DNA of 64,000 nt from Sialis fuliginosa (GCA_961205875.1 OY540815.1:1364001-1428000); one strand, 5' to 3'; numbered from the stretch's first letter, positions 42,583 to 54,622 are shown. The notes: generated by a model not told the origin, from the letters alone. Translations and numbers: made by a program.

Positions 42583-43474
42583 AGGTATTGGATTTTTGTT
42601 TAATTAAATGTACTAAAGTAAAAATATTTGTTGATATTTGATTACTGCCATTACTGAATCATAATCTATACACGGAGAAAAATTGAGTCGATTTTTTATT
42701 AAAATTACAGTGGCCGATTAAATATTTCAATTTTGTATTAAAAAATACTATCAATTTTAACATGAATAACTTTTACAATCTCGATTGTACATAATTTTTA
42801 TAATACGCAATTTTTACTATATTTGTAAATATCATTTACATGATTTATTCAATTAATTATTCTTAACTTGCATTATTTGTTAAGTACTGTACAAATTTTT
42901 TTCATTTATATTGTTAGTACATTTTTCTATTCGATACTTAAATTTTTATTAAGAGACAATACAATAAATACTACAATTGTGTAAAATTAATTATATTTTT
43001 TATTGGCATTTAAACTACATATAATAAAAATATGTAATAAATACATACTAAAATATATAAACATATTTTTCTTCGTATAGACACTTAACTGTAAAACAGC
43101 TTAATTTGATGACAATCGATCAGTGGAATCTAATTATTAGTGTATTTTATTTATTAATTATTATATTACCTTAGCATCTGCTCTACATTGTTTCAAATTT
43201 TACGTTTCTTAACTTTTGTGTCGTATTAATTATCATTTTGTAATCATAAGTAAGTGTCCATCACTGGGTACCTATTATTGGTTTTAATTTATCCATTAGT
43301 GGAGAAAATACATAAACAAAATAAAAGGCTATAATTTAAAAAAACAAACTATATTTGTGGACTTTTGTAATTAAATTGATTTAATAAAGAGGTTAGTAGC
43401 ATGAATAAAAGCCCATCAATCCCAAAAAACAGTATACCTTGGTTTTAAACGATCCAAGATTGGTGCCAGTTCCT
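42583..43474 (-). mobile_element. Family A MITE, copy 8, inserted in the pogo-like MITE
   Basis: AGGTATTGG at the left and AAGATTGGTGCCAGTTCCT at the right with TA flanks. Family A text breaks at 42670 (CATAATCTATA) and resumes at 43076 (TAGACACTTAACTGTAAAAC). Confidence 0.8.
42671..43075. mobile_element. Innermost TA-flanked MITE
   Basis: CACGGAGAAAAATTG at the left and ATATTTTTCTTCG at the right are imperfect inverted ends; TA is present on both sides (42669-42670, 43076-43077). Excision would restore the family A sequence CTATAGACACTTAACTG found in copy 1. Length 405 bp, almost pure A+T. Confidence 0.7.
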
Positions 43475-43572
43475 TATATATAAAATAAAAATCGATAGTT
43501 TGGATTATCCGTGGTTTTCAATTATCCGGCCCGTCTTCTCCAACATTATCCCGTATAATCGAGAGTACACCG

Positions 43573-44252
43573 TAATTGTATGTTAGAACTAATATAAAAA
43601 ACATAGTTTTATGTATCTAAATAAAATTAATTTCCGTATATTTTTGAAAACTAAATTAAATAAGAATTTATTAAAATAACATGTTTTCAAGGAATTCAAG
43701 ATATAGATAAAGAGACGAGTGTAAAAAATAAATTGTGACATTTATATTTCCTTTTCTCATATACTTCCTATTTGTTAGAATCGTGTAATCAAAAACATGT
43801 CATATTCAATTTACTTTTATAAGAAAATATTTATAAAAAAAAATCAGCATTTTTATTTATATACCTACTTATTATTTTAACATTCGTATTTTACAGAAGT
43901 ACTTAATAATGAGATTGAATTTAAATTATTATAAAATTATTAAATTAAATGAGAGGTACTTTTACAAAGTTTTAATATTCTACTCTGTTTTAAAAAATTA
44001 ATTGATAATCTGTTAGCTCTGTTTGTGCAATGTAAATATTTTTTTAGTCAACATGTCCTTCAACAGACCATAGGCAAACACAACCCATTTTGATAGTTTT
44101 AAAAACTTTGGTCTGTATGTTGATGTAATTAAATCAACAATTTATGTTGGATCGTTAGGCCAAATATGCGCGTAGAAAAAATTACAATTGATATAAACGT
44201 ATAGAAATGAAAAAAAAATTGATTTAAAAATAAACGTATAATTTAATATTCA
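43573..44252. other. A+T-rich stretch, nothing identified
   Basis: No supported gene. A dyad TCAACATGTCC..GGTCTGTATGTTGA around 44048-44125 is weak. Confidence 0.35.
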
Positions 44253-45205
44253 CTGTCGTGCCAAATTTAAACAGTTAATTTTGAACAAAAAACATTATAT
44301 GAACATGTGTCCGGTATTTTTGAATGAGTGGGCTACAGCTCTTTAAAGATTTTACTCAAAATTAGTTTTTATTTAATAACTTGAGAAGCCATTGTGCTAC
44401 AGTTATGAAATTTGTATTAATCAATTTCCAGTATCAACCAATAGTAATTTATAAATAAGATAACATAACACTAAATACACAAAAATATACTTTACTCATT
44501 TGTCATAGGATAAACCCTTTACGAGAAATATCGATGGGAAAGAAAGCATGCAGAATATTATTTAAAACGGATAAATTTATATTCCTGTTCTATGATTAAA
44601 GGTAAGAAAAAATTATGTGTCCTCTTAGACCTATAGCCAGTTCTATTACTGTTACATGTACTTTACTAACAACTAAAAAAAAATACTGAAAATGGCTATT
44701 TGTTGATAAGGATGAATTTTTGAAAGGTATATTTAATTAACTTTTTGTTTTATTTTTTATCATAAAATAAGAATACACATTTATTTTTTGTAATTTGAAG
44801 CATCCGTATTAAGTAAAATTCTGCATTCTTTCTTTTGTATCGATATTTCTCGTAAACGGTTTTTTCTATGATAAATGAGCTTGGAATATTTTTGTGTATT
44901 TTGTATCATACAATCTTATAAAAGTGCCCAACTCAGAAAAAAAATACTAGATAAAAATCGATAGGACCACTGGCCCCATCGATAACACTTATTAATACGA
45001 AACCGGTTATCAAATTTAATAACTGCATGTATCACAATGGGTTCTCAAGATTTTAAATAAAAACTAATTTTGAGTAAATTTTTTTGAGGGCTGTAGTCCC
45101 CTCACGAAAAATTTCCGGACACATGTTCATATAATGTTTATTACTTAAAATATTTTTCTCAATTTACTGTTCAAGTTTGGCACGACAGTTCTGAATCACC
45201 TGTAT
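44253..45205. mobile_element. Long-armed inverted-repeat element
   Basis: The left arm (44253-44560) and right arm (44825-45205) mirror each other almost fully: ACTGTCGTGCCAAATTTAAA with inverted CAAGTTTGGCACGACAGT, GAACATGTGTCCGG with CCGGACACATGTTC, CTCAAAATTAGTTTTTATTT with its inverse, and TTTACGAGAAATATCGAT with ATCGATATTTCTCGTAAA. Arms are about 300-380 bp around a ~250-bp centre. Ends and target duplication are not certain. A single related arm lies at 15110-15300. Confidence 0.7.
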
Positions 45206-45749
45206 TATAATAATTAACGAAAGTTGCTGCAGACAAATGTAGTAAAATTTTGTATTATATTTATTTCATCCACATTTGCACATATGTAATAAGGTAAACT
45301 TCCCACTATATTCAAAGAATATCTCTGTCAGAAAAATATAATTCGATTTTGTTTTCTGTCTTCCGCATAGATGCTATATACTAAATTACAATTATTTCCT
45401 GAAAGCATTCGCTTCACAAACACAAACCTATCTGTTTACAAAATTCAAAATAACTTCTTTGTATTTTCTTTCGCTTTAATACGATTACAGAACAAAAGAA
45501 CCTTTATATTATCACTCTTTTGATACATTAAAATATCACTAGCACAACAACAAAACCTTTGAAATATAATAATTATCTTGTTACATAGATCGTACGCACA
45601 ATATTTTCCAGTGTAGGAGAAAAACGGAAAAACAAAATACAATACCAAAAATTATATTAATAAAAAAAAACAATCACAACACACTTGATCGTCGCACTTC
45701 ACTGATATACACTTTGATTTGTAGAAACGACTGTAGTTTTTTGTTTTGT
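45206..45749 (-). repeat. Family T sequence, copy 2, and possible leader
   Basis: On the minus strand an acceptor-like TTTTGTAAACAG (to 45437) precedes a 33-codon frame to TGA at 45330, inside text shared with 24395-24612. Upstream toward 45680, GATATACACTTTGATTTG inverts to an initiator-like ATCAGTGAAGTGCGACGATC. It could be a gene start driven by the island at 45750-45950, but the shared text points to a dispersed repeat. Confidence 0.3.
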
Positions 45750-45950
45750 GTCACTAACGCGCGGTCGTGTGCGAATAATGATATGTAAGTTTTGAATCAA
45801 GTACGCGGGTGTACTGGCTGTTTGACGATCGGACGCCGACTGGCGGGACGCATGCACCGTCGCGACGCCTCAGCCTGGGTATCGTGAGCACACTTAGGGC
45901 GAGGGACGCGCGACGTGCGCACACACACGCACACACACATGGACAGATTT
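45750..45950. promoter_or_regulatory. CpG-rich island
   Basis: The highest CpG density in the window (ACGCGCGGTCGTGTGCG, GATCGGACGCCGAC, CCGTCGCGACGCC, GGGACGCGCGACGTGCGC), ending in a CA microsatellite (45921-45939). On the plus strand AATGATAT|GTAAGT (45785) is a donor candidate; on the minus strand an initiator-like TCAGTG lies ~50 bases beyond, near 45703. Likely a promoter or first exon, direction undecided. Confidence 0.45.
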
Positions 45951-46371
45951 TCTGTTTGTAGGTATGATGATGATTGTTGTTTGGCTTTTGGGAAATTTTA
46001 TTTGATTTTTATATTTTGTTTCTTCAACTTTTACTTTTCAGGACTTTTTGGTTGTAAGCGTTGTTTCAAATGTTAACTTAAAAAAAATTAAATTTTCTAT
46101 ATTCTCTTAAATATAAAGATCTAGGATCTGACTTTTAAATAAGGATTCAGACATGAATTACTAATTAAAACAAATATTGTTTTATTCTACTTGACTCAGC
46201 TGAACTGATTAGAAATTTCCTATAGGTGACAAATGAAATTAATATTCGCCTCGATTATTTTAGCGCAAAATAATGGCAAATGATGCCCTTAATAAAATAG
46301 AGTAAAAATGAACATAATCAATTTTACAGATAAGAAAATTTGCTTATATATATATATATACCTAAATCTAA
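45951..46371. other. A+T-rich stretch, nothing identified
   Basis: A TA microsatellite at 46343-46360. No gene supported. Confidence 0.35.
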
Positions 46372-46458
46372 AGGCCTCTATACACCATCCAATCTGCAGA
46401 TTCGATTTGTAGGGAGATAGAGTGGGGGTACTGCAGATTGGGTCGTGTATAGAGGCCT
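46372..46458. mobile_element. 87-bp hairpin MITE with TAA duplication
   Basis: AGGCCTCTATACAC..CCAATCTGCAG pairs with CTGCAGATTGG..GTGTATAGAGGCCT, so nearly the whole element folds on itself. TAA flanks at 46369-46371 and 46459-46461 suggest Harbinger-type insertion. Confidence 0.8.
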
Positions 46459-46704
46459 TAATAGTTCAGGAGTGACAGTCGTTCAAAAATCGAGACCAAA
46501 ATAAATTTTTTCCTCAGTTTTCTATAAAATTTAATATCGGTATTCAACAATTAATAAAAATTTCCAAAAAATTCACTGTGTAACTATGTATATACTATTA
46601 GGAAGCTACTCACGAGTTTAAAACATTTTTTTACTTTAAATTGTAACTATAGGGGGTGTACTAAGAAATAATTTATTGTATTTTATTGCCAGTTTTGCAT
46701 GTTC

Positions 46705-46990
46705 ATCTACTATATATAACGAAGTGCCCTGACTGACTGACTGACTGATAATCATTTTTTTGACCATTTCCACTCATCGGAGAAACTTGAAATTTGGTAT
46801 ATACATTCCTTGGGGGTAAAAAATAACAACTAGTGGGCCTTTTTTGAAAAAGTTTATAAATGGGGTAACAAGGGGCCCCCAATTTTTCAAAAAAAAAGTT
46901 AGAATTTTTTTATTATTTTTTTTATATTTCTTGGGCGATATAATGTAAGGTTCAAATTTCAGATTTAAAAAAAAAGAAAAAAAAAGGAAA
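46705..46990 (+). repeat. Dispersed repeat with CTGACTGACTGACTGA
   Basis: ACTATATATAACGAAGTGCC, CTGACTGACTGACTGATAAT, GAAACTTGAAATTTGGTATA and TTGGGGGTAAAAAATAACAA form a text common in insect dispersed repeats. GGGGCCCCC words recur near 61280. Confidence 0.5.
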
Positions 46991-48216
46991 AAAAAGTTTT
47001 GATGTAAAAAACTATCAAAACGAAAATCGATTTTAGATTTTTTTAATTTTTTTTAAATACTTTGGTTAATTGACAACCATGAATCCGTGTCTGATTTTTG
47101 AAAAAGATATGTTAAAGAGGAGAAAATAAACAAAATACGTTTACATATAATGCGCTTTAAGCATTTACTAAATTAATTGCAAATGTCGTAACTATGGATA
47201 CATTATATTTTATTGATTATTTTAAAAAATTTTAAATGTCAGTGGCCATTTAAAATTTTGAAGTGAACAATAAAATATAACAAAAAAGAAATATAAAGAA
47301 CATAACGAATGAAAAAATATGGACAACTCAAAGTAATGAATAATTAAAATTTTCGTACATAAATATGTCAAAAAAATTGAAGACAAACAATCACAGCATT
47401 CGGATGACTAACATTCGGCATAACATAGGTAATACATTAAAATTTAAAACTTAAAGTTATTGATATATCAATATTTTTACCTACATAGGTATTTTATTAA
47501 ATTAATATGTAATCATAAATATCACAAGAATTTATATAATTTGAAAATAACATTGTCGTAATTTTAAATGATACTTTTTTAATTGTTGTTTGAATTTGTA
47601 AATCTGTTATATTTACTTATCTATGTACATCATTCAACTAAAATGTCAATGTGCATCTTCAAAATGTTTTGTAAAGCTCTGTTAAATAGTTCACAAGTAT
47701 TAAATAATTTACAAGTATTAAAATTATGATAAATGTTAACTGAAAATATCAATATATTTATATGAGACATTGATAGATGGCAAGCAGAAAAACCAAATTA
47801 TTTCTAATATCATGTAATCATGTAAGTATATAAAATACAATATAAACATATATTTAAAAGTCGGCATTATATTATTATTATTATAAAAGTAATTTTTTCT
47901 ATAGGTTTTCATGGCTGTTGTTAAAATTAATATATGAACTTGGTTTCCGAACTGCTGTCAATTTTCTAATTTGGCATTTCAACATTCTCAACTATCATGT
48001 TGAAATAAGTAATTGATGTAAAGAAGATTGAGTTCACGTTTTAAACGAGAAGCTTTGCCACAAGAGATTAAGGTTCGTAGAGATTGTCCTAATCAAGGAC
48101 AAAATACTTAATTAAATTTGAACAATGTACACATACAAGTACACATACGCAATATTGTTCGTTTAGTGTTTTTTCTAAATGTACCTCTATACTTCTGAAA
48201 TCTATTGCATTAGATG
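46991..48216. other. A+T-rich stretch with one weak exon pair
   Basis: On the plus strand ATGGCAAGCAGAAAAACC opens at 47777, reaches GTAAGT at 47822, and an 83-bp intron ends in TTTTTTCTATAG (47904), after which the phase holds for 10 codons to TGA (47937). The predicted peptide has only 25 residues, so I do not call it a gene. Confidence 0.3.
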
Positions 48217-48376
48217 GGTGTTACACGCTCAGTCTGGCATCAGTTCAGTCCACGACTGACATCAAACTGATCGTGTAATACATTGACCGACAGACTAAAT
48301 ATTTTAATATTTTTCGTCAGTCTTGGTACGATGAAGGTCATGGACTGAACTGATGCCAGACTGAGCATGTAACACC
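48217..48376. mobile_element. 160-bp palindromic MITE
   Basis: GGTGTTACACGCTCAGTCTG, GCATCAGTTCAGTCCA at the left and TGGACTGAACTGATGC, CAGACTGAGCATGTAACACC at the right are near-perfect 36-bp inverted repeats. The target duplication is unclear. Confidence 0.75.
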
Positions 48377-50198
48377 TGTCTTGGGATTGTTTCGATGAAT
48401 GTGTCAGAGTTTATATCGTCCCCTAAAAGTCAATGTACTGTAAACGACATTTTTCTAATTTTACAAGACACAAAAATGAATAATATGATCCCAGACGACA
48501 TAATTTTCTTTAATAATATGTACTTTATTTTTATTTATTTTTGTAGGGGACGATATGTAAAAAAATTACGCTAAGCTCTAAAATAAAGACACGTATGATT
48601 AATTTAGTCCCTGTATCATATACATCATATACTTTTCAGAATCAATTGTGTAATTACAAGGCAGCTATAATGTGGACTTCAAAAAATCGTATAGGCGTGG
48701 AGACTTCCGTCACTCATAACACAGGGTGAACGTCCCATTGCAAAAAAATTGCTGATCATATTTAACTGCTGTTGGTCTACACTCTACAAAACAAAATCTG
48801 AGTGGTCAATACCTCATTGATGACTTTCTTATGAAACGGACCTAAAAATTGTTTAAGACCGAGCGTAGAGATTTATTATACCTTTATATATACCTTTCCA
48901 TCAAAACAATCCAAATGCAAAATATTACATAAACATCGGTATATAGAGACCTGATTAAGAGGTATAAAGCTTATTGTAGAAGACTTTTTTGTTTGTTTTT
49001 TTTTGTTTTGTTTATTATATACTACGATAAAAATATCTTTCATCAACGAACATTGGTACATATGTGTTTTTATACCTACACTTTAAGAAACTGATGAGCG
49101 TAGTTGATTAAGGAGTGCAGGGGTAGTTTGGCATGGAGTGAAAAAGTAGTTTTTTTCATTAATAACATCAAAACAGCTAATTTTATTAATAAGTATTTCA
49201 AATATTTTTTGTAGTTTTTTTATTAGACCTTTAGTTTGTTTTTTTACCTCTGTGCATTGAGACTAGAGATATCATGTTGTGGCATGTGAAAAATAGAAAT
49301 TAATTAAAATAGAAAGTCATAGTTAAAATTAAAATTGGTACAAATAAAAATTGATAACTTTAGATAGAATTTCAGTGTAAAGAATGATATTATCGATACA
49401 ATATTAAATGTAAAACTGAGAAATTTTTCATATTGAAGTTTTATATACAACACAACCGTTTACACTTACGATACACCAACATGTCAATTACATTAAATTA
49501 AAAATTTGGATATTTGTTGATCTGTAAATGATTATATTCCAATATAGAAGTAAATGTTTTTTAAAGAAAGTTTCGATTTATAGATGTTAACATTTATACA
49601 ACATCAATAGAGATCATATTTAGTTTGCGTAAAGGAGATTTTAGAGCCCGAAGGGAAGCGAACGGATTTTGATTTATCAAGGTCCGACTTATAAAGTTTC
49701 TACTGTAATGTGTGTGTAATTTTTTTTCCATTCAAATAATTAACTGTGTATTTTATTTTAAATTAAAATTTTGAAAATAGTCAACTTGGAAATTACTTGG
49801 TTCCAATATAGAAATAATTTAACTGAAAAAAATATTACAGAATCTCTACTTTAAGAGATTAAATGTATATACCCGGGTAACACCGGGTCCAATGTGTATT
49901 GGCTTCACACGATACTTGATTTTGTAGATGATTTTGATGCGTGTTAAGTGACAGTTCTAATATCAACATAATACTATAGTGGATATGAATTATGAAAATT
50001 AAAAAATTCTTTGGGTGAACAATATATAATTAATATTTATTAATTTCAACAGTTAAACTCAATGCGCTAAGTTTAAAATTTCACTACAATTCAGTTTTCT
50101 CACATTTATTTTTTACATGCAGGATCGATCTTATGAGGTATGTTCAATAAAACTCACATTTGAATATTTGTAAAATGGACATAATTATTTTATTATAT
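48377..50198. other. A+T-rich stretch, little content
   Basis: No gene supported. GGTCCGACTTATAAAGTTTC near 49681 followed by TACTGTAATG inverts to a CAGTAGAAACTTTATAAG end of pogo/Tigger style without a partner. CCCGGGTAACACCGGGTCCA near 49873 is a dispersed-repeat word. Confidence 0.35.
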
Positions 50199-50360
50199 AC
50201 TACTTTGTATCCTGAAAAATTTATTAGATAAAAAATGGGTGTGTGACATTTGACCTGTTTTATTACAAAAATCTGTATTATTTACCTAAACGAACTTAAT
50301 GTAATTTCAGTAAAGTAAATTCCACGCGAACGAAGTCGCGGGTAGCAGCTAGTTTTTTTA
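50199..50360 (+). repeat. LINE-like 3' fragment (family I), copy 2
   Basis: TACTACTTTGTATCCTGAAA, GATAAAAAATGGGTGTGTGA, and the terminal GCGAACGAAGTCGCGGGTAG, CAGCTAGT, a frequent insect retroelement 3' end. Confidence 0.6.
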
Positions 50361-50870
50361 TAATGTTATCGCAGAATAAAAAAAATATTTGTTTTAAAGA
50401 TACATAATTGACAAGTCTATTGTTAAAAACCCGCCATCTAGCGGCAATAGTCGATAACAGTCTCCCAATGGCCGATAAGGCAGAGTGGATTTGTTAAGTT
50501 GGTACTGCGCACTAGATTTGTGTGGGAGTACGGATTCACTTATTTATGGCATTACGATTCAAACTGTCGTGTGTGCAGGATCAGTATAAACGAAAATAAG
50601 TAATTGTACTTATCATAGAAGTATGAAATAAAAATAAAATGAACCAGCGTATTATGTTTTAATACCTACAACCCAAACAATAATTTGATAGGTCTATGAA
50701 AACATTTTTCCGATAATTTAATATTTAATATTATTGTTCTATGTACCTATATATTATGTTACTGTTTAGGTATCAAAAGACACATTTATTATAAATAACA
50801 AAATGGGTTTGTGTACTTGAGTACACGCGTTAGAAGTTATACTTCTTTGGCATTATTGAAATAAAAAACA
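50361..50870. other. Unassigned stretch
   Basis: A slightly G+C-richer patch (50430-50540: CCGCCATCTAGCGGC, GGCCGATAAGGCAGAGTGG) without any splice or promoter pattern I can defend. Confidence 0.3.
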
Positions 50871-51033
50871 TCTGCCAAGTAAATTCACAGTGCTTCTTCG
50901 TGCTAAATGCATCGAAGGCAGTTTATTATTCAACAAACCAATTAAGTTGTCAGATAAATAACCTGGCATTAATTAACCATTTAATTTTTATACAATTTTA
51001 GTAAAAATATTGTTCGAAATTTTTTTTAAAGTG
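50871..51033 (+). repeat. Family C repeat, copy 5 (left end only)
   Basis: TCTGCCAAGTAAATTCACAG to TTGTTCGAAATTTTTTTTAA; the rest is missing. Confidence 0.65.
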
Positions 51034-51936
51034 GTAGAAAATTCTAAAAATTTGGATTTCGACTATGCTCGACCAATACTACAATCGCTTTTTTGGTACC
51101 TCTTACTTTTTTGTGTAGCTGTGTAATTAATCAGCCTGTATTCATGAACAGCCTGTATATTTACTCCCACACTCACATATGTTGATCTGCTGTTACTTAT
51201 TGTTAGTAGCTTATAAACTTTGAGCTGCGAGTTTTTTCTTTGCATATTTTTTTAGTTTCTGTTTGAACTAGAAACTAAACACGAGATATAATATTTTAAT
51301 ACGAGCAAGCACATACGTGTTGTTTTATACGTTTTTGTGTATGTAGGTATCTAATTATTTTTTCGTTTTAAATAAGGTACTAGAACATTGTAAGGCCCAT
51401 ATCAGAATCATCTATCTTTTTGTAAAGTGGAATTTTTTATATTAGTTTTTGTGATATTAACTGCAAAAAATATGTAGTAGAAACTTTAATTTATTAATAA
51501 TAAATAATTAATGTTGTATTACAGTATAGCGGATTTTTTTTTAGATTTGAGTTCCGATTTTGTTCCCACGCAGCTATTTGAGATCAAACATTGTTATGTT
51601 TTGCTTAATATCAAATAATCCTACACGCTTCTAAATAATTTTATATTTTTTTACAAATTGTACAAAAAAATCTGCATGTTTGCTTTAACATCCTATAACT
51701 GTAAGAAATGAATTTAAATTGAATCTGCCATCTGAAAAGTAGAGATTTCAATCGCTAAAATATGTTTTTGACGTAAATAATGTCTAGTGTTTCAGACCAG
51801 TGGGCATTTCAGAAATTTGATGTAACGCGCTGAGATCAGTTTGCGCGCTAGCGAATGTTTATAAACAGTATATCTCGACACTCAGAGCAGCTACTGTCTC
51901 AAATTATAGATCTCAATTAGATCTACGTGATATAAG
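51034..51936. other. Mostly A+T-rich; promoter-like patch near 51850
   Basis: A lone family A left end (AGGTACTAGAAC) at 51375. Near 51838-51890 a CpG-containing patch (GCGCGCTAGCGAATG) leads to TATAAA (51860-51865) and ACTCAGAG about 24 bases later. That spacing is short for TATA-initiator, so I keep it as a hint only. Confidence 0.3.
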
Positions 51937-52850
51937 CAGGGACATCTGGGGTAAAAGTGAAACAAAATACAGGTAAACGTCGTTTTGCGCCGGTTCAATT
52001 TACGCCGATTCACAATTACGCCGGTTGGTGCCGGCGTGGGATTACCCGGTTCGGCCGACACCAGACGACAGTAGGCGCCGCGATTCTAATAGCAGACACA
52101 CTTTTAGAAGTTGTTTTATTCCATTACCGTGTACGCGAGCAGCCTATTGTGTGTGTGTGAAATTATTTCCGAGTTAGTTTTCGTTTTGTTTTTATGAAAA
52201 ATAAAAAATAATCAAATTATATCGTCCATTATATTTGTGTTCATTTTACGCCGATTTTTTTTTACGCCGGTGTCTCTCGGAACGGAACCCCGGCGTAAAA
52301 CGACGTTTACCTGTACAAATCTTTAATGTTTTTTGACAGTTAACGATACAAATTTATACTTTAATTTTTTCTACTAGATGCGCTTATAAATAACCATTTT
52401 AAATACTTACGTCATTTGAACTGTACGGACTTTAAAAATGAAAAAAGTGTGTTTTAATTTGGGAAAAAGTGAAATAGGTAAGGAAAAAAGTGAAATAGGA
52501 AAATATTTCTCGAAAAATTAGAAGAAAAGCTACAAAGGCAACTTTGATTTATCTTCTTTGTGGCATATCAATGTGAAATTGTAACTTTAATTAATATCTG
52601 AGCTATACAGAAAGATATGTGCAAATAATTAAAATTTAATCCACACGTTTTGACATCGACTAACAGGGAAATCTGTAGGGGTGACAAATCACTTATTAGG
52701 CGATTCATATTTTCAGGTCGCTTTAACAAACCTTTAATGATGATGTCAGTTTTTATAATTCTCCTATAAACAAATTAGTTTTTTAGTTGCAAGCTTGTTT
52801 CACTTTTACCCCAGTTTTTTGGTGTTTCATATTTACCCCGCTCGACCCTG
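51937..52850. mobile_element. Inverted-repeat element with GGGGTAAAAGTGAAAC ends
   Basis: CAGGGACATCTGGGGTAAAA and GTGAAACAA at the left, GTTTCACTTTTACCCCAG, TTTACCCCGCTCGACCCTG at the right. Interior GAAAAAGTGAAATAGG words echo the ends. A clear target duplication is not seen. It hosts the MITE at 51970-52313. Confidence 0.65.
51970..52313. mobile_element. Nested TA-flanked MITE
   Basis: CAGGTAAACGTCGTTTTGCG and the inverse of CGTAAAACGACGTTTACCTG are terminal repeats, TA on both sides (51968-51969, 52314-52315). Repeated TTACGCCGGTT/TTTACGCCGATT words near both ends. The whole element is markedly G+C-richer than its host. Tc1/mariner-type target; the superfamily is otherwise open. Confidence 0.8.
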
Positions 52851-53335
52851 CAAATAGAAACATTTAACCAGTATTAATGAGTAAAAAAATTTATATTATA
52901 AAAAAAAAAAACAACAGAAAATAATTAATTCCGTATTTTCAAATATTAATTGATTGAATTGTAACAAAAATAACAATATAATTATAAGAATTTATTTTCT
53001 ACGCGGTAAGGTTTTTTATGTTTTGATTAAAAATTTTTAAATTGAAAAAAACCAAAAAAAGTAAATTTCGTATTTCTATGATTTTGCTTGTAAATATTAA
53101 TTGATTGAATTGAAACAAAAAGAACAGTATATTAGAATATAATCTCTACGGAATGGCAATTTTAATTTTTTTATTTATGTTTTTTAAATATGAATAAAAA
53201 AAATTGTGAATATTAATTTGTGTTTATGTTCGTACAAATCATAAGAAATAATGAAAACAAAGAGCAAATTGTAAAAAGTAAACACGTCATTTTATAAATT
53301 AACAACAGACTTTTCAATTTTATTGATATTAATCT
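52851..53335. other. A+T-rich stretch, nothing identified
   Basis: Two similar words TATTAATTGATTGAATTGxAAC (52944, 53096) are a loose ~150-bp direct repeat. Confidence 0.35.
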
Positions 53336-53571
53336 ATCCGACCAAGTTTCAATAATATCGGTTCAGTGGTTCATAAGTTATGCGTGTGACAAGGATTCAG
53401 GGGACAGACGGACGGATGGACACACAGACAGACAGACACGGAACGATAAGTGTTTGCCTTGACGTGAAACAGATAAATCAATTTAAAATTTTGAAATCGG
53501 AGAACATTTTTTTTGTCTCAATCTGAAACGATCACAAAGCTTCTCGTATCTTCGATATTGCGAGGAAGCAA
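53336..53571 (+). repeat. Family C repeat, copy 6 (right third)
   Basis: CCGACCAAGTTTCAATAATA to CGATATTGCGAGGAAGCA. Confidence 0.7.
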
Positions 53572-54394
53572 TAATAATAAATAAAAGTATCATATTATAT
53601 TTAATATTTAACATGTTAACAATGAAAATATGCAATACTTTATAATAAAGTTTAAAAAATAAACCAAAATAATATTTTCATGAAAATATCAGCGAAGTGT
53701 TTATACCGTATTTTTCTTACAATAAATAAAAAATAGGAACAAAACAGAAAAGGAGAACATCATATTTTATCTATACATATTTATAAAATTCCCTCTTTTC
53801 ATTAAACCCTATTATGTTTAGGTGTTTCTTATGTGAGGTTGACATTTTTGTGTTAAACGTTTTTTGATGCAATGGTTTCGGTGAAAATTTAATTAGTATT
53901 TCGTGAAGCGGTATTATTTTTTAATTAATATTTTTTTTATAAAATAAAATTAACGCATATATAAGCCTTATTAAATTTTTGTTTTTGAGATGTAAAAGGG
54001 AATGTGTTTAGAACTAAAATATATAAGATTATTGTACAGGAAATTAAAAGACAAATTTTAATTTTCTTTATTTTAATGTAGTGAAGAAATAAGATGAAGA
54101 AGAAAATTAAATAATTAATTTTTATTTCATAAACGATTCAGAAACTATTGATGTACCCATACTCTCTGGTAATTATAATATTTACATAATAAAAAACAAA
54201 CAAAAAAAAGAAATTTGATTAGAAAGACACTGAAAAGTATATAATAATTAAATTTAACAATTTTATTTTCTTCTTTCTGAAAAAGTTTTTTATTGGCATG
54301 GTAGCGACTTCAAAAACTGTTGAAATTAAATATTATATAGGTACCTTAACTTTTAAGTTGTTTTTTTTTAAGTCGGTTTTAGTTAATTTTTCTT
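53572..54394. other. A+T-rich stretch, nothing identified
   Basis: No repeat boundary or gene supported. Confidence 0.35.
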
Positions 54395-54622
54395 AATAAG
54401 TTTTTTATTTTTCTCTTTTGAGTGGCATATCTTTGAAGTCTATGATCAGATTCTGATAAAATTTATATGGGACCACTTCGGGAGTATACTAATATGCTCA
54501 AAGAAACAAAAATTTGCCCAAATTGGTGCATATTTGTTGAAGTTATGCTCGAACATACATAAAAAAAATATATATATATTATCAAATTGAGAACCTCCTC
54601 CTTTTTTAAGTCGGTTAAAAAG
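54395..54622 (-). repeat. Family R repeat, copy 2
   Basis: ATATCTTTGAAGTCTATGAT, GTTATGCTCGAACATACATA, CAAATTGAGAACCTCCTCCT, TTTTTAAGTCGG are the inverse of 38968-39165. Confidence 0.6.

Larger units (their letters stand above)
42392..43572. mobile_element. pogo/Tigger-like MITE, outermost of a three-level nest
   Basis: Ends TAGTGTACTCTCAATTATCC and the inverse of ATAATCGAGAGTACACCG pair as terminal repeats, with TA flanks (42390-42391, 43573-43574). Subterminal GGATAATCC words on both sides. TA targets with ends like this are typical of pogo/Tigger. Its own sequence is only about 290 bp; the rest is a family A copy inserted between 42583 and 43474. Confidence 0.75.

Noticed and set aside
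47777..47937. Two-exon frame with an 83-bp intron
   Set aside because: The total peptide would be 25 residues with no upstream exon; chance is likelier.
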